From: Alnus glutinosa
Taxonomy: Eukaryota > Streptophyta > Magnoliopsida > Fagales > Betulaceae
DNA: 64,000 nt
NCBI RefSeq assembly: GCF_958979055.1
Contig: NC_084897.1
Span: 21,687,628 to 21,751,627, forward strand
Direction of reading: 5' to 3'
A program made the translations under genes and the position numbers. The notes under the pieces are model-generated. The model worked only from the letters and a program-made list of their open reading frames with translations. It made no database searches and had not been told where the DNA came from. Shown here one piece after another: positions 1-12,374 of the stretch; positions within the stretch are counted from its first letter, which is position 1; each line of letters begins with the position of its first letter.

Positions 1-2640
1 ATATGACACTAGTCTAGTATCTTTCTTCATTAATAACCAATGACCACTTTCATCTTCTTCTTCTTTTTTTTTTTCTTTTTTTTTTTTATTTTTTTTCTCA
101 AATCTATATAATTGGTGAACCACAATAATGCATCTAAATTTTATTTTAGAAATATGATAATTAATGAGCCTCTTTTTACATAAACTTTAACTGCGTATGT
201 TTCGATTTTTGGGTGTGTTAAGAATATTTTATATTACTTTTTTGGTTTATTTTTTACATTGTTTAGTATAGGGTTTCTTGCTAATTACTATTTCTTTCTT
301 TATAAATAAATAGAGAGTTATGTATTACAATTATATATACTTCAATAGACATGATGCAATCCGTACGTTTCTCTCTGTTTTCGCTCTCTTTTTTCTCTCT
401 TTAATATTTTACTCTTCAATATATTTACTGGGATGGAAAATATCTATATATTCACATAAAACGTTTTCATGAAAAGATTGTTAAGATTTTAGTATTTTGT
501 TGTCTTCTTATCTTTAGGATTCACACAAAATATTTTTTTTCCTGCCGGTGAGGGTGTAGCTCTTGGAAGGTAATAATGTTATATAATGCCGGCCGGCGGG
601 AGATGTGTGGTGTTTGGAGTGTATTGTGGTGTAGGTGTTTACCGGCCGGGAGGCGGGCTATATATATGAATGGAAAATATGCTTTAAAATAATGTAAATC
701 ATTTTATAGAAAACAATAAGGTGTGTTATGGTTAACTAAAAATGCTTTGCGGTTGTGTGCTCTTTGGTAACTATATACATACTTCTACTTTAGGTCTTTG
801 GTTCTTTTATTCTATGGATGCACGTACCATTAGGGATGAAACTAGAATTTTAAGTGTGAGAGGCAAACTAAAAGAAGTTTTTTAGGGGGTAAAGAATTAA
901 TTTTAGAGAGTTTATTTCATAAAAAGCATGAAATTTAGAGGAATTTTTGAAATTTAGGGATGAGGAGGCAATAGGCGATTCTGCGGCACTTTTGCCCTTA
1001 CGTACGACTCTAATTGCAAATACAATAAATTTTGATTAAATGATAATTGTAAAGCTTTATTACCTTTGAAGAGGATAAAAATACTTCAACCGTATTACTT
1101 GTCATGAAAAGAGATCATATGAAATTTGTTGATAATTTTACAAACCAACACTAGGATTTAAATCATGAATTGAAGATATATATTCAATAAAAGAATATAC
1201 ATATATAATCTAATGAATCTACTGTTCACATTAAGGGTAGGCATAATATTTGATTGTCGTCTACCATTTGTTACCGAATTACTATTGACTGCCTACCGAC
1301 TTCCGATGGTCGGTACAAGGAAAAAACAAAATATTTTGACGTCGTTTCTGTTCTGTAGGCGATAGAGTTTTTATTTCATCAGTTAACCGAATCGAGGATT
1401 CATCACTTGTTTGGCTAAAAAAGAAAAACTATTTTGGCCCAAACAGAACCTATTTTGGCCCATAAAAATAGGCTTGGTCCAATATTCAAAGCCCATGATT
1501 AATCGACATTGAACCGGCTTCACCAATTCAACTAAAATAGCCAAAATTTATTCTTGTCAATATAAAGTTGATAAATTAATTGACTTTCTTTTGGTTTGGT
1601 AGGCGAAAATATTCTAACCATCATTGATTTAAGTAATACCCAACTATAGTTCACATTGCAAGGAAAAAAAGAAACAACATTCAAAATGGCTCATATATTT
1701 TGGATTTCTATATAAAATAGTTAATCTAATCCCTAAAAAAACATCTTCACCCTATTTTAAACTAAATTCATTTTACATTTCATCTATGGTGTTCAGCCCA
1801 ATGTGGGGAAGCAATGAATGCACAAGTTTTTTTTTTTTTTTTTTTTTATGATTTCCTCTCCCAATCTCTCTTTCTATCTTTATTCATTTTTATCAAAAGA
1901 GTAAATATATCTGAAAAATGAAATAAAAGAAATGATATTTAAATGATATAGAGAAAGAATATTTTGCGCCTTTAACCATCCGCTTGAACAGTCCTAACTA
2001 CGAAGAAGGTTACAAACGTTTTTTTTTTTGCCCTTATTCTGAATAGGATAAACTCAGAATAAAGTAAACGGGAATGAGGGCTACCTTAAACCTGCTACCA
2101 AACAACTATAAGTTCTACACCAAAATCGGAATAAGAGATACCTGTAAGGGAATAAACGTATCCGTGCACCGGAAAAGGAACTCCCACTAGTGGTACAACC
2201 AAGCAGCACCCTTCTTCCCCAATTAAACACAATCGAAGCATCCCGGTATCGAAGTACAGCACAAGTATCGCAGCCTCCACACCCAAGGCTGCCTCCCGCT
2301 GCCGCACACTACCGCTACCAGAACGGCGCTACTGGAGAACACGCCGTCAGCCCACCACCAACTTCCGTCCCCGCGCTCAGCCCAGGGACACTGAGGCTCC
2401 GACGTTGCAGCACCGCGCAACCCACCGTAACAGCAATCAGAAACACCCACACTCGGCGGAGATCAACCCAGCTTTCGCATAACTTCTGCACAGGTAAACC
2501 ACTCCAGAACGATGGCTTACTGCACCGTACCGAAAAATACCCCAAAAAAGAACTGCTCTTATTACTGAAAAACAAAGTTGTTCGATTACTTATTGTATTT
2601 TCCATGACGTTAGTAAAATGGTTTATGGGGTTTTAGGAAT
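1..2640. other. AT-rich intergenic region, no gene recognised
   Basis: No reading frame here resembles a known family. The stretch is mostly AT-rich with long T tracts (around 61-100 and 1831-1848). A short GC-rich island at about 2250-2480 gives overlapping open frames on both strands. Those frames are proline-, serine- and arginine-rich, as expected from base composition, so I do not call a gene. The last few hundred bases may belong to the promoter of the ribosomal protein gene downstream. Confidence 0.5.
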
Positions 2641-4725
2641 TAGGGAGCATGAAAGGCGAAACTCCAAATGTGAATTTAGTTTTAGTTTCTTTTCCGTGGT
2701 TTTCTTGGTGGGGGTGAGGGGGGCGCAAACAGAGAGTTAAGGTTAGAAAAAGAAAGAAAGAAAGGTTTTTGCTCTACTATGATTGGATTACGAAGAACCC
2801 ATGTCTAATCTCTTAGATTTGCTCGTTTCATTTGATTTTCGAAGTTTACGAGTTGCAGACTCATTGTTTGGTTGAATTTCTGAATGAATTGCCAAATATA
2901 ATAGAAAAGGCTACAGCTTCGTTGTTATTCCCCTTGTGCTTATTGGCCTACTCTGACCCATTGATCTTGTTCGGGTATGAAGAAACCGTGGTTTTTTAAC
3001 TGATTGAACGGTTATTTTCTGAAATTCTTTTATTCAGTGATTGCATACATATAGGAGTAAAATGTTCTCTCATTCATTGGCAATGTGCATCACTGAATTT
3101 GCGTTATAGAATGCGGCATATATCTAATTTATTATTTCTTGTCCTACTCTTTATGTGTTATTCACCATAGAAAGTACATTCATCAAAAAAATTCACCATA
3201 GAAAGTAGAAGGAGAATTGATGAATTTAAGTTGAGACCGAAGACTTTTTTAATTGTTTGTATTTGTTAATGGCGGTTTAAATGGATTAGAGATCACCGAA
3301 GTATAGCACAAGATTGCCTTTTCTTGCCGCCATGGGGTCGACATGTAAACAAGGTCCAATCTTAATCGATTGTGGGTTTCTTTGTATTTGACATTGTATT
3401 TAGCTGTTTGTTCATATTAGCTTGGTCAGCATGCATTATCACCCGTTGGGTTTGAGTAATTATTGGTTGAAGGAGTTTGTAGGACTAGATCAAGACTTAT
3501 TTGCTTGGCCAATTGGCCTGACGTGTAGCACTAGTCCAAGCCCCGATGTCTTATGTTGTGAACCATCAAGGGTCTGCTCCAGTATTTAGATAGTCCGTTC
3601 ATAGTTTTAGAATGACGATGTTGATTGATAGTTCCCAAGTATTCATATAGAATTATCTTTTTAAGCTTCTGCAGAGAATTGGGAATGCAAGACAGAGAGT
3701 GTAGGGATAAGGTCCCGTTGCCTTAGTCCTATGTTTTCTTCGTTGTTTATGTTTTTTCTTATGTCTTTTTAATTATGCTGTTTTGTTTGATTCTGTTTCA
3801 GATGTATCATTTTCTCTTTTTCTGTATCTATTAGGATTTATTGTGTAATAGTCTGTGACCCTTATCACTGCATATGTTCAAGAAGAGTTGTGAGAAAACA
3901 ACAAGGTCTTTTATTATTATTATAATACTGAGGCCATTGCCTTCTTCTGAATATATTGGATACTATAAGTAAATATTAGCAAACATTGTCGATCAAGCTT
4001 ATGTTTTTGGGACTGGTTGAACTATTTGAGGGCTTCTCTTGGTCATAATGTGGTTTCTTACTTACAAATACTTTCCATTATTCATAATAGTAAGGTTCCT
4101 TTAATCTGAGTATGGTAGATGTAGAAACTTCCATGCTTGATCTTCTGTTCTACAGAAAGAGAAAGATAGTCTGTCAGCATTTTAGTCCAAAATTGAAGAA
4201 ACGATTTGTAAAACTTAAACATGAAGGAGAATTGAAGCTATCTGAATGCAGAAACATTTCTTCATGGTATGACCTTTTCAAACACAGTATTTGTATTTAT
4301 ATTTTACATTCAGAGGCACTTGAGGATTGTGCCAAGGCCCTGTTAAGCCAGTGTTTTTAGGCTCAGTGGCCTGAAGTTCAGTGTCTAGAGGGCACCACTT
4401 CCCATATAAAATTCAGATGTTTTCTGTTTCATTTAGGAAGCTATTCCTTAAATCTATAAAGCAGTTGATCATTCTCTGTATTTGAGTTGGGCTGGTCGTA
4501 TAAATGGATGATAACTTTCTGTCATTATGTTGACTTGATTTGAGTTATTCCTCTTTGGCTTTCCTATCATTTTCAATCAAAAGTCACAGGTTGTAATATA
4601 TTCCAGGCAAGAGAAAATCATTTGAGATATTTTGTCCTTATAATGTTCTCGTGTATGTTATCTCAGATTATTAAAAAATCCCAGTTATATGCTATGATTC
4701 AACTCATAATTTATGTGTGAAACAG
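2641..4725 (+). other. Probable promoter, 5' UTR and 5'-UTR intron of the uL18 gene
   Basis: The coding exon begins directly after a polypyrimidine-poor but valid AG acceptor at 4724-4725, which implies a leader intron. I could not fix the donor; GT-containing candidates lie between about 2790 and 3720. Short open frames here (for example 4112-4360) have no family resemblance and fall inside the inferred intron. Confidence 0.4.
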
Positions 4726-4726
4726 A

Positions 4727-5071
4727 ATGGTTATTCCTCCACCTGTTAGGCCTCTAAGAATTACAAAATATCTTAAGCCTTATGTCCTGAAGATGCACTT
4801 CACAAACAAGTTTGTGAGTGCCCAGGTGATACACACACCAACCGCCACTGTTGCCTCTGCTGCAAGCTCACAGGAGAAGGCCTTAAGGCCAAGCATGGAA
4901 TCTACTCGGGATGTGGCTGCTGCTGCAAAGATTGGAAAATTATTGGGGGAGCGCCTGCTGCTCAAAGATATCCCAGGTGTTTCTGTTCACTTGAAGAGAG
5001 AACAGAAATATCATGGTAAGGTCAAAGCTGTCGTTGATTCTTTGAGGGAAGCTGGTGTCAAACTGCTTTAA
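4727..5071 (+). CDS. uL18 (L18p/L5e) family ribosomal protein, organellar type
   Basis: The 114-residue product is a small uL18-family protein of the kind predicted to sit in the plant mitochondrial large ribosomal subunit, where uL18 contacts 5S rRNA and the central protuberance. The N-terminal part has the RITKYLKPYVLKMHFTNKFVSAQV pattern (about residues 10-34) typical of plant members. The C-terminal part carries the family core: an A-A-A-x-I-G-x-L-L-GERLL stretch (about 65-79), then H-L-K-R-E-Q-K-Y-H-G-K-V and VVDSLREAGVKLL at the end. This is the usual length for the short plant paralogue. The ATG sits one base after an AG acceptor (4724-4725), so an intron in the 5' untranslated region is likely, with its 5' exon somewhere in 2640-3710. 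The coding part is a single exon. I saw no separate transit peptide. The family is secure; organelle location is inferred from homologues. Confidence 0.9.
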   Translation: MVIPPPVRPLRITKYLKPYVLKMHFTNKFVSAQVIHTPTATVASAASSQEKALRPSMESTRDVAAAAKIGKLLGERLLLKDIPGVSVHLKREQKYHGKVKAVVDSLREAGVKLL

Positions 5072-7599
5072 CTTTTCTTTTGCTTTATAAAGTGAAATCT
5101 ATTGTTGAATTTGCTTGTAAGTTTATGGTTTCTAGCAATTCTAACTCTGTTCTAAGAGGAGTACTTGGGGGAGATGAAAGGGAAGTGGATGGTGGCGTTT
5201 CTGTTTGATGCTGCTCAATGTCATCGTGATAAACACGTTTCTGGAAATTGGGATTGTTACTGAACTGTGTCATTTGTCATTGCCCATTTGTTGAATGTTA
5301 ATTTGTAGAACAAGCAAGCAGAAGGTATTGTCAGAGAATTTGTATGTACATGCTCACCTGATTTACTAGTGTAGGTTTGTAAAGTTGCGTAGGAGCTAGA
5401 AATTTACTCATCCTTTATGGTGGTTTTGTCATGGCGGTGACAATGGCAGTGAGGCAGTGGTTGTGATTGATGCTAGCACTAGTACTATGGCTTGTAGTGG
5501 ATCATGGTTCTGGTGCTATGACTGCCTTTGTTTAATGGATGCTATCAGGTGGTGTTGCTTAGGATTGGTAACTCGTGTTCAAGTGGTAGGTTCGGGTGGT
5601 ATCGAAGTATGGATATGAAACTTCATAAATCAATCATAATCCTACCTGTGAAGAGTATGGTGAACTTTTTTGCAGATTGCTGACTAGTTACAATTTTCAG
5701 TGAAGAAGAAAACGACAAGAACTATCGTGTCCCCAACCAATTAAGTAGTGGACAAGTACAGGACAATTACACTTCTCTGATGCTAGATTTCAAATAAAGT
5801 TAGCTCCTAGTGTTAATCAAGGCGTGCATGTGGTTTTCTCTCTCTCTCTGTCTCTCCTATTCAGTTTCGTTTATATGGATTGTGTTTTATTCTCCTAGTT
5901 TATCTGAAAAAATATATAAAAAATTGGTAAGGCAAAGCAGATTAGGTAGACTGGTACATCAAAGAAAGGAATCTTAACCCTAATCTTAAGGAAGGAGACA
6001 AAGGAGGACCACCATGATATACAAGAGTTGGTAGTTTCACATCAAGTGGTTTTTTGGGTGGATAAGTGCCAATCGGAGTGAAAATTACTTCAATTCTAGG
6101 ATTTGGAGAGCAACCTTTACGTGGTACATAAGAATGTCTGAGTAGTAGTGGACTAATATCCTTTGAGATGAATTTAGATTTCGTGTGCAGTCTACAATAT
6201 AGTAGTATCATGTAAGAGGTTGTTTAAGCCTTATCTATTTGGGTGGCTTAAGTTTCACGTGCTTGAACTATCCGAACATTGCAGTGCAATAGAGCATTCT
6301 CATTGTATGAGATCTCGGTCTTTCAATATTATCCTAAAGATGAATTCTACTATTTCTAGTAACAATTTTGTTGGTATTCTCGTCTTCATATACGTATCTT
6401 GCATTTAGGTATACATTTTGCAAATAATAGATGTCAAGAGATAGACTTGTATTCATAAAATATTACAAATTTATATGTTCTGATTGAATTTGGATGACCA
6501 TGAAATTTTTCAAGGGTCTTTTTTTTTTTTTTTCTAGGCAGAAAAAAATAAAAAATAAAAAAATACTAAGACTTGTTCTTCTGTGTCCATATCATGGGAG
6601 AAGATAGCTTTTTGATGGCCTTCAATGGACTAAAAACAAAGAAGGTGATTTTGTCTTTTTCTTTTTCTTTTTCTTTTTCTTTTTGGTTCAAATGATGGTT
6701 ACCCCGTTAGACGATAACGGCAACTCGCTTTAATCATGAAATCCTCAATCCCAATAAAGTTGAAATTTTATCTCCTGTCGACATTGAGATATTTCATAAA
6801 CTTAACTAATTAGCATCATTGGGAAAAGAAAAAAAGAAAAAAGAAATGTGTAAATTAACTATTAAATTACACAGATTCAATAATATATTTGTAAAAAAAC
6901 ATGTGTAAAAAAAAATTAACACTAACCACATCTCAATTTTGCGACATTGCATTAACTTAAAAAAGTAAACCTATAAGTTTATATCCAATAATATTATATT
7001 AACTGTTTAGTTTTGTCATTTTATCATGAGGTGTTGTTAGAAAAAAATACCTTGAAAGTCTTTAAATGAAATTTGATACCGGGATAAATGACCAAGGTCC
7101 ACTCAGTTAAGTCCCCAAAGGATAGTTCAATCAGCTAAGGACCACGTCTCATGAAGCGGAGGTTATTAGTTTGAATCTCTCATCTTCCCTCTTGTGTGGA
7201 CATATCAAAAATAATGATAAAAAAAAAGTTTCACTCAGTTAAACAGCTATAAATCTCAAGATTCTCGCCAATTAGACAATTGTAAACAGCCACGTGCCTA
7301 TTACGAGGCTGAAAAATCAGGAAACATTGGCACCTTTTGGCAAATTATTCAAGTTTTTTTTTAAAAAAAAAGTCAAACTAAAAATATTCTTAATTTGTAT
7401 ATGACATTATTAACTTTTCATTACTATTTAAACAAAACAAAAAAAAATCCATTGAAAAACATAATTTTTTTTTTTCACTTTTTCTTACAAGAAAAATTCT
7501 TACTTACTTGCTCTCCCTTTTTTTTTTTTTTTTTTTTTTTTTTCTTTTAAAAAATTTTATATCACATCAATCACTTTTTATTACTATTTTTTTTTTTTT
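5072..7599. other. uL18 3' region and intergenic spacer with SINE-like piece
   Basis: The first few hundred bases are probably the uL18 3' untranslated region. Beyond that lies AT-rich spacer. One minus-strand frame (6211-5942, 89 codons) has a protein-like composition but no family I recognise; it is listed as a finding. A tRNA-derived SINE-like segment lies at about 7115-7235. The remainder is poly-A/poly-T tracts and low-complexity sequence (for example 6660-6685 and 7519-7543). Confidence 0.4.
7115..7235 (+). repeat. tRNA-derived SINE-like fragment
   Basis: A box-A-like stretch (GTTCAATCAGCTAAGGACC, from about 7126) and a box-B-like stretch (GGTTATTAGTTTGAATC, about 7161) are spaced as in a tRNA-related pol III promoter, followed by an A-rich tail at about 7220. 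No acceptor stem can be folded, so it is not a functional tRNA gene. This is a pattern-based inference. Confidence 0.35.
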
Positions 7600-8379
7600 G
7601 GGTTAAATACGTTACAAACTTACAGCCCCCTGTGGTTTCAAATTTTTATTTTTTGCCAATGTGCTTCATTTTTTTTTTAAATCACAAATGGCACATGTGT
7701 TATGGAAAAAGATGGAGACGGTACTTTCGTCCAAAACTAACGGAATGCCACGTCATCCAATACATGTCGATGTAATATTGTGACACCTATCCCCATGCAA
7801 TATATTGTTTTTAAAAAAATTTAAGGCTTTATATATATATATATAAAATCATAGGGGTGGATAGCCACTCCAATACATGTCGATGTAATATTGCGACACC
7901 TATCCCCACGCAATATATTGTTTTTAAAAAAATTTAAGGCTTTATATATATATATATATATATATATAATCATAGGGGTGGCTGGCCACCCCCATTTTGG
8001 CCAAGGGAGTGGCTATCCACCCCCCAATGCCAGTTTTGAGGGTAGCCAAACCATCTTCATGGCCCTTGGGAGTGGTTCGGCCACCCCCAAAACTAACATT
8101 GGAGGTGGCCGGCCACCCCACATTTTATTCTTTTTTTTTTAAAAGCCTTAAAAAATATGTGGCAGCCACATCAACATTGAAGAGGCTACTTACGTTGCAT
8201 CTAAGGACATGTGTCACGTTTTAAAGTGTGTCACGTGTTGCTAACATGAAAAATTGTTAGTTTTGAATAAAGAATGGACGGAGATACCATTTCCATTTTT
8301 TCCTATAACTCAAGTATCATCTGTGATATGAGGCAAAAAATAAAAATTTGAAACCACGTACCAAAAAGATACTTAACCC
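7600..8379. mobile_element. Foldback (MULE-like) element with GGTGGCC-rich core
   Basis: Long imperfect terminal inverted repeats pair 7600-7730 with about 8270-8379; the left starts GGGTTAAATACGTTAC and the right ends GATACTTAACCC. Both ends lie in T tracts, so a target duplication (T9) cannot be told from chance. Inside, a unit of about 112 bp is duplicated in tandem (about 7752-7866 and 7867-7982), each copy holding an AT microsatellite. It is followed by a GC-rich stretch of short palindromes built on GGTGGCC/GGCCACC. The open frames across this core (7891-8142 and 7997-8224) are by-products of that repeat. No transposase is present. Confidence 0.65.
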
Positions 8380-9430
8380 TTTTTTTTTCTTTTATAATAT
8401 ATATATACTAAAAAACCTTTACCAAACACTCCCGGTACAATCTCTCCAAAATCCCAAAAAATTAGGGAATATCGATCAGCCATAGATACACCCCCAAAAT
8501 CATGTATAATAAGGGTCCAAAAAACGCCAACGAAGATATGGAAAAGAAAAAAGAAAAAAGAAAAAAGAAAAAGGCCCTAAAACTCTATATATTGAGGTAA
8601 TTTCATAATAAATTGTCTGCTTTAACCATTGGAGGCCCCCTTGTCGGGCCCCATGTTAAAGATATTTATACTGGGATTTGTTTTAAATGGCTTCCCATAA
8701 ACGTTATGGTTGCAGTATTTTAGTATTTCTTTTTTAAAACATTTATAGTGGTTTACAGTTGAACCACTTCAGCTTCAGTAAGATTTGTCTTTATTTTGGT
8801 TATGAACTTCAAGCATCTCATCTTCAGCTTTAATTAGTTATCTTGCTGCGGCACGTTATTTGGGTGTTTAAAGTTGTCTCAATACGCCACCCCCTCCCCC
8901 CAACATCAATGGAAGGTCGACTCACAGAGACGTGGAAGTTGTCTCTTAGAGATGTGAACGTACTTGGCTGTTGGCAGTGGCTTGATAAAAATATCGACTA
9001 CTTGGCCGGCCCTTGGAGTAAATAAAACAAACAATCAATGCCAATAGAAATCTGTTTAGTTCGTGCGTGGAAAATATGGTTAGTGTAACAATTTACCTTT
9101 AACGATATAATATTGTCCGCTTGTGGTTGTTCCGAACCAGATTTCTTTAGAGGTTATCTATCATGTTACTACTCTCGCATAACCACGTTTAACTTCGGAG
9201 TTCTAATAGGTTTATGGTCATCACGACTTTAAAATGTATTGTGTCAAGAAAGCTGCAAATATACATATAAGTACATCCTTATTCCCATACCTAAGCGATA
9301 TGAGACAGACGTCACACATGCCCCACTTGTATTAGTACTACCTCATCTACAGTGGTGGTCAAGTTCGTCCCTACTGTTGTGAATCCCGCCCTTCGCAACA
9401 ACATACACCATTGGTTATTTGTTTGTTTGG
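8380..9430. other. Intergenic spacer, nothing recognised
   Basis: AT-rich spacer with an (AAAAAG)n-like tract near 8540-8572. Short open frames such as 8843-9025 and 9312-9509 show no family motif and no splice-site support. Confidence 0.4.
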
Positions 9431-9435
9431 TAGAT

Positions 9436-10057
9436 TTTCGGGTGAACACGCGGGCGGATATTAAATGCCCGCATTCGCTACCCACAATTATCCGCAACTG
9501 CGGATGCAAATGCGATTAGCAAAAATCACTATCAATATACACAAATGCATATACAGATAGCGGTTTTAAAGTATACTAACCCCATCCGCATGTCTTTTAT
9601 ATACAACATATATTTCATATATATATTTGATAAATTCACCAAAACGACATTGCTTTGTTGTTAAATACCAAAATGATGTTGTTTTAGATTAGGCATATGT
9701 TATGTTTATATTGGTTTGGTTGGCAGTGTTGCTTTCTCGGGTAACAATTAGGTAAAGAGACAAAAGTTATGTGAAATTAATATATTTTCAAAAGATTAGC
9801 ACTTTAAAAGAAATTAATACAATCCTAAAACATAAAAAAATGGCATAAATTATTTTCAAAATCGTTTAAAAAAATGCCTTAATAAAGACCAAAAGAAGGC
9901 CAAAAAGACTAAAATATGCTTAAAGAGCCCATTATCTAATACACGGATAGCGGATAATAATCACAATAATTGAACGGATGCGATTAGTAAAAACATGATG
10001 CGGATGCAATGCGAATATTGTAAATAATTGCATCTGCATCTGCATGTACACCCCTAA
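9436..10057. mobile_element. Non-autonomous hAT-like element
   Basis: The right end TGCATGTACACCCCTAA is the reverse complement of a hAT-type terminus (TTAGGGGTGTACATGC). The left end (CGGGTGAACACGCGGGCGG) is a diverged partner. Subterminal copies of GCGGATGC/GCGGATAATAA motifs occur near both ends, and the interior is AT-rich with no transposase frame. Similar termini and subterminal motifs recur at 55294-55890 and, more degenerate, at 47862-48260. I could not define a clean 8-bp target duplication. Confidence 0.5.
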
Positions 10058-10287
10058 GTAAATTGAGCCTAAATCCATTGACAAAACTATGATTTCATAC
10101 TAAGAGGGGCCAGAACATTAATAAAGGCCTAAGTCTAATTTTTAGGCCGAAAGCTGTATAAATATTTAATGACTTAGATGGTCTAAAAATATTTAACGGC
10201 CGAGATGTAACCAAAGTAAACTTATCAATTTAATTTTTTATTTTTTATTTATTATTATTATTTTTTTTAACGAAAATGTTAAGTTTA

Positions 10288-10735
10288 TTGTTGATGCGAT
10301 TTTTAGCCTGGTAACGTGGCAGCGTCCGATTCGTCTCTTCGCCTGTAACTTGCAACAAAGCAAAGGTCCGCCGGAGGTTGGTCGGCGGAGCCTCCTCCGA
10401 TACCCAAGTCAGTTGGAAGTGTGAGAGATAAAATGATTATCATGTTAGATAGGATCTATACCTATTAGACGAAGTGTATATATAGGCTTCATTTTACTGT
10501 TGATGCATAGTAAAAGTCTTATTATTGTACAATGGGAATAGTGACTGGTAAAGTGTGTAGATATTATGCATGGTGCTCCATACTAATTTCTCACTTGATT
10601 TGACAAGTGTTAAAGATCATAATAAATGTTAAGGATCTTGGTCATTCCTGACCAAGCATATTATCCCGACCGTACATAATTTGAGCGTTGTACGGCCCAT
10701 GTATAATTTGAGTGGGGGATAAAAATTCCACAACA
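10288..10735 (+). mobile_element. Solo-LTR-like sequence
   Basis: The segment starts TGTTGATGCG and ends CCACAACA, giving the 5-bp TGTTG/CAACA inverted ends expected of a plant LTR. It holds a TATA-like box (GTATATATAGGC, about 10477), a GC-richer U3-like part (10311-10420) with paired GGTCCGCCGGAGG and GGTCGGCGGAGCC stretches, and no coding sequence. The bases after it (GGTATCATGG) only weakly resemble a primer-binding site, and flanking 5-mers do not match. It is therefore a solo LTR or LTR fragment by inference. Confidence 0.45.
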
Positions 10736-12040
10736 GGTATCATGGATCCACCTCCTCAATCAATCTCTTCAAGAAAGAAATCATATAACTTACACAATTT
10801 GGAGGATGATCTAAATTTTGAGAGAGAGAGACCCCCTCACTCATCTCAGTCATATACTCATCTATCTACGTGGTCCATGATTGTAGTGAGCCGTTTAATA
10901 TTTTTACACCATTTGAGCTATTAAATATTTCTACAGCATGCGTGTTGTGTGTTTCTCAAGCCGTTATAACTTATAACTAGGAGGAGGAGAAGGGGTCACG
11001 CCTTTACCAGTCCCCTTTAATTCCGTCCCTGCTTAGATGAATATCCATCTCATCCTGCCCTACTGCCAAACTGCTAGTTTTGTTGATCCTAGATCTAGCT
11101 TGGCCCATATGCTAAGATCCTTATCTACAAATCAGCCTATGTTAAAAACTTAGAATTAGACCCATTTTCTTAGACATAAATTTTTTACAAATCAGGTTGT
11201 AAAAAATTTCATATAACCCACGTATAAGATTGACATGTGTCCCTTGATACGTGAGAAGCACATGTTGTTTTAATAAAATATGTTGCTCATATGCTATTAT
11301 AATAACATTAACAGAAAAATGTGTTTCTCACATGTTTAAAGGATACATGTCACTTTTATATGTGAATTGTACGGAATTTCATACAAATCGGTTTGTATAA
11401 AATTTATGTTCCATTTCTAATTATTGTAAAGATTCGGTTAGGGTTAAGCAAAGAAAAAGAAAAGAAAAGAAAAGTACACATAACCTCTCTCAAACTTTTA
11501 ACTCATTGTGAATGTCCCTCCAAAAATATCATTCATAAAATTATTACAAAAAGCTAAAATAACAAAAAGTTATAAAAAACAAAAAAAAAAAAAAAACTGT
11601 TTTTTTTAAAAAATGTTTTTATAATTTTCAGTTTTTTTTTTTTTTTTTTTTTAATTTATAAGGACATTTTTGTCTTATTGAAAAAAATTTCGGTCATGTT
11701 TATCTTTTTGTTGGTCTTAAAGAGGACATTAACATTTTTTGATAATTTATAGATAACATTGACATAATTGATAGTTTTGATAGACATTAACAACTGAATG
11801 GTAATTTTAGAGAAAACGCGTTTTTTATGCAGAAAAGAAAAAAAAATAAAATGGTGATAATGCTATTATAACAAAGAAAAAGGTCCCACCATATTCTGAT
11901 CTGATTATCGTGACAACAAATTGAACGTATAATACGGCTGCTATGTATCTAGACTTGGTCACTCTTCGCAATTCCACGCAACTTCAGGACCATTCTCTTC
12001 ACATTTCCCCAAAGTCAGTGGCATTCTCGACTATGAATTT
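10736..12040. other. Intergenic spacer with a decayed foldback element
   Basis: About 11470-11820 is a degenerate relative of the foldback element at 47029-47845. It begins AAGTACACATAACC, continues with a diverged form of the CTCAAACT...TCAATGT pattern, and returns in inverted order with GACATTAACA and GACATAATTG stretches around poly-A/poly-T. No gene is visible in the rest. Confidence 0.4.
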
Positions 12041-12052
12041 AAACTTACCCAT

Positions 12053-12092
12053 CACGTGACATGCCCTTTCACATGGCTCCGAAAGCCACGTG
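12053..12092 (+). promoter_or_regulatory. Two G-box (CACGTG) motifs upstream of the DRM/ARP gene
   Basis: CACGTG occurs at 12053-12058 (in ATCACGTGAC) and at 12087-12092 (in GCCACGTGCC, which also matches an ABRE core), about 285-320 bases before the start codon. Such pairs bind bZIP or bHLH factors in ABA and light responses. DRM/ARP genes are known to respond to dormancy, light, sugar and ABA, so the position fits. Function is inferred. Confidence 0.45.
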
Positions 12093-12374
12093 CCACCTAT
12101 CTTCCTAATTTCCCGAAAAGTCTACGGGCCCTCGGGGCCCACTTCTGTCAAATCGATCTTATCTCCAATACGTGCTCGTCGATCCACTTGCCAAGTCATC
12201 ATTTTCCACTTCGTCTACATCCACGGCCCAGATCCTCCCCTCCTCCTCAGACTTGCTCGACCTTTAACGCCCCTACTTCGTCGTTAAATATGGCCCCCTG
12301 GCTACACTCTCATCCTCTATTCCGACTATCGGGATCTCAAAGAAATAATCCTGCTAGTTCAGCTAACGTGCGCC

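Noticed and set aside
4112-4360. 82-codon plus-strand frame upstream of uL18
   Set aside because: No homology; lies in the inferred leader intron and ends far from any acceptor in phase.
7891-8224. Overlapping frames rich in proline and glycine
   Set aside because: They lie in the palindromic core of a foldback transposon.
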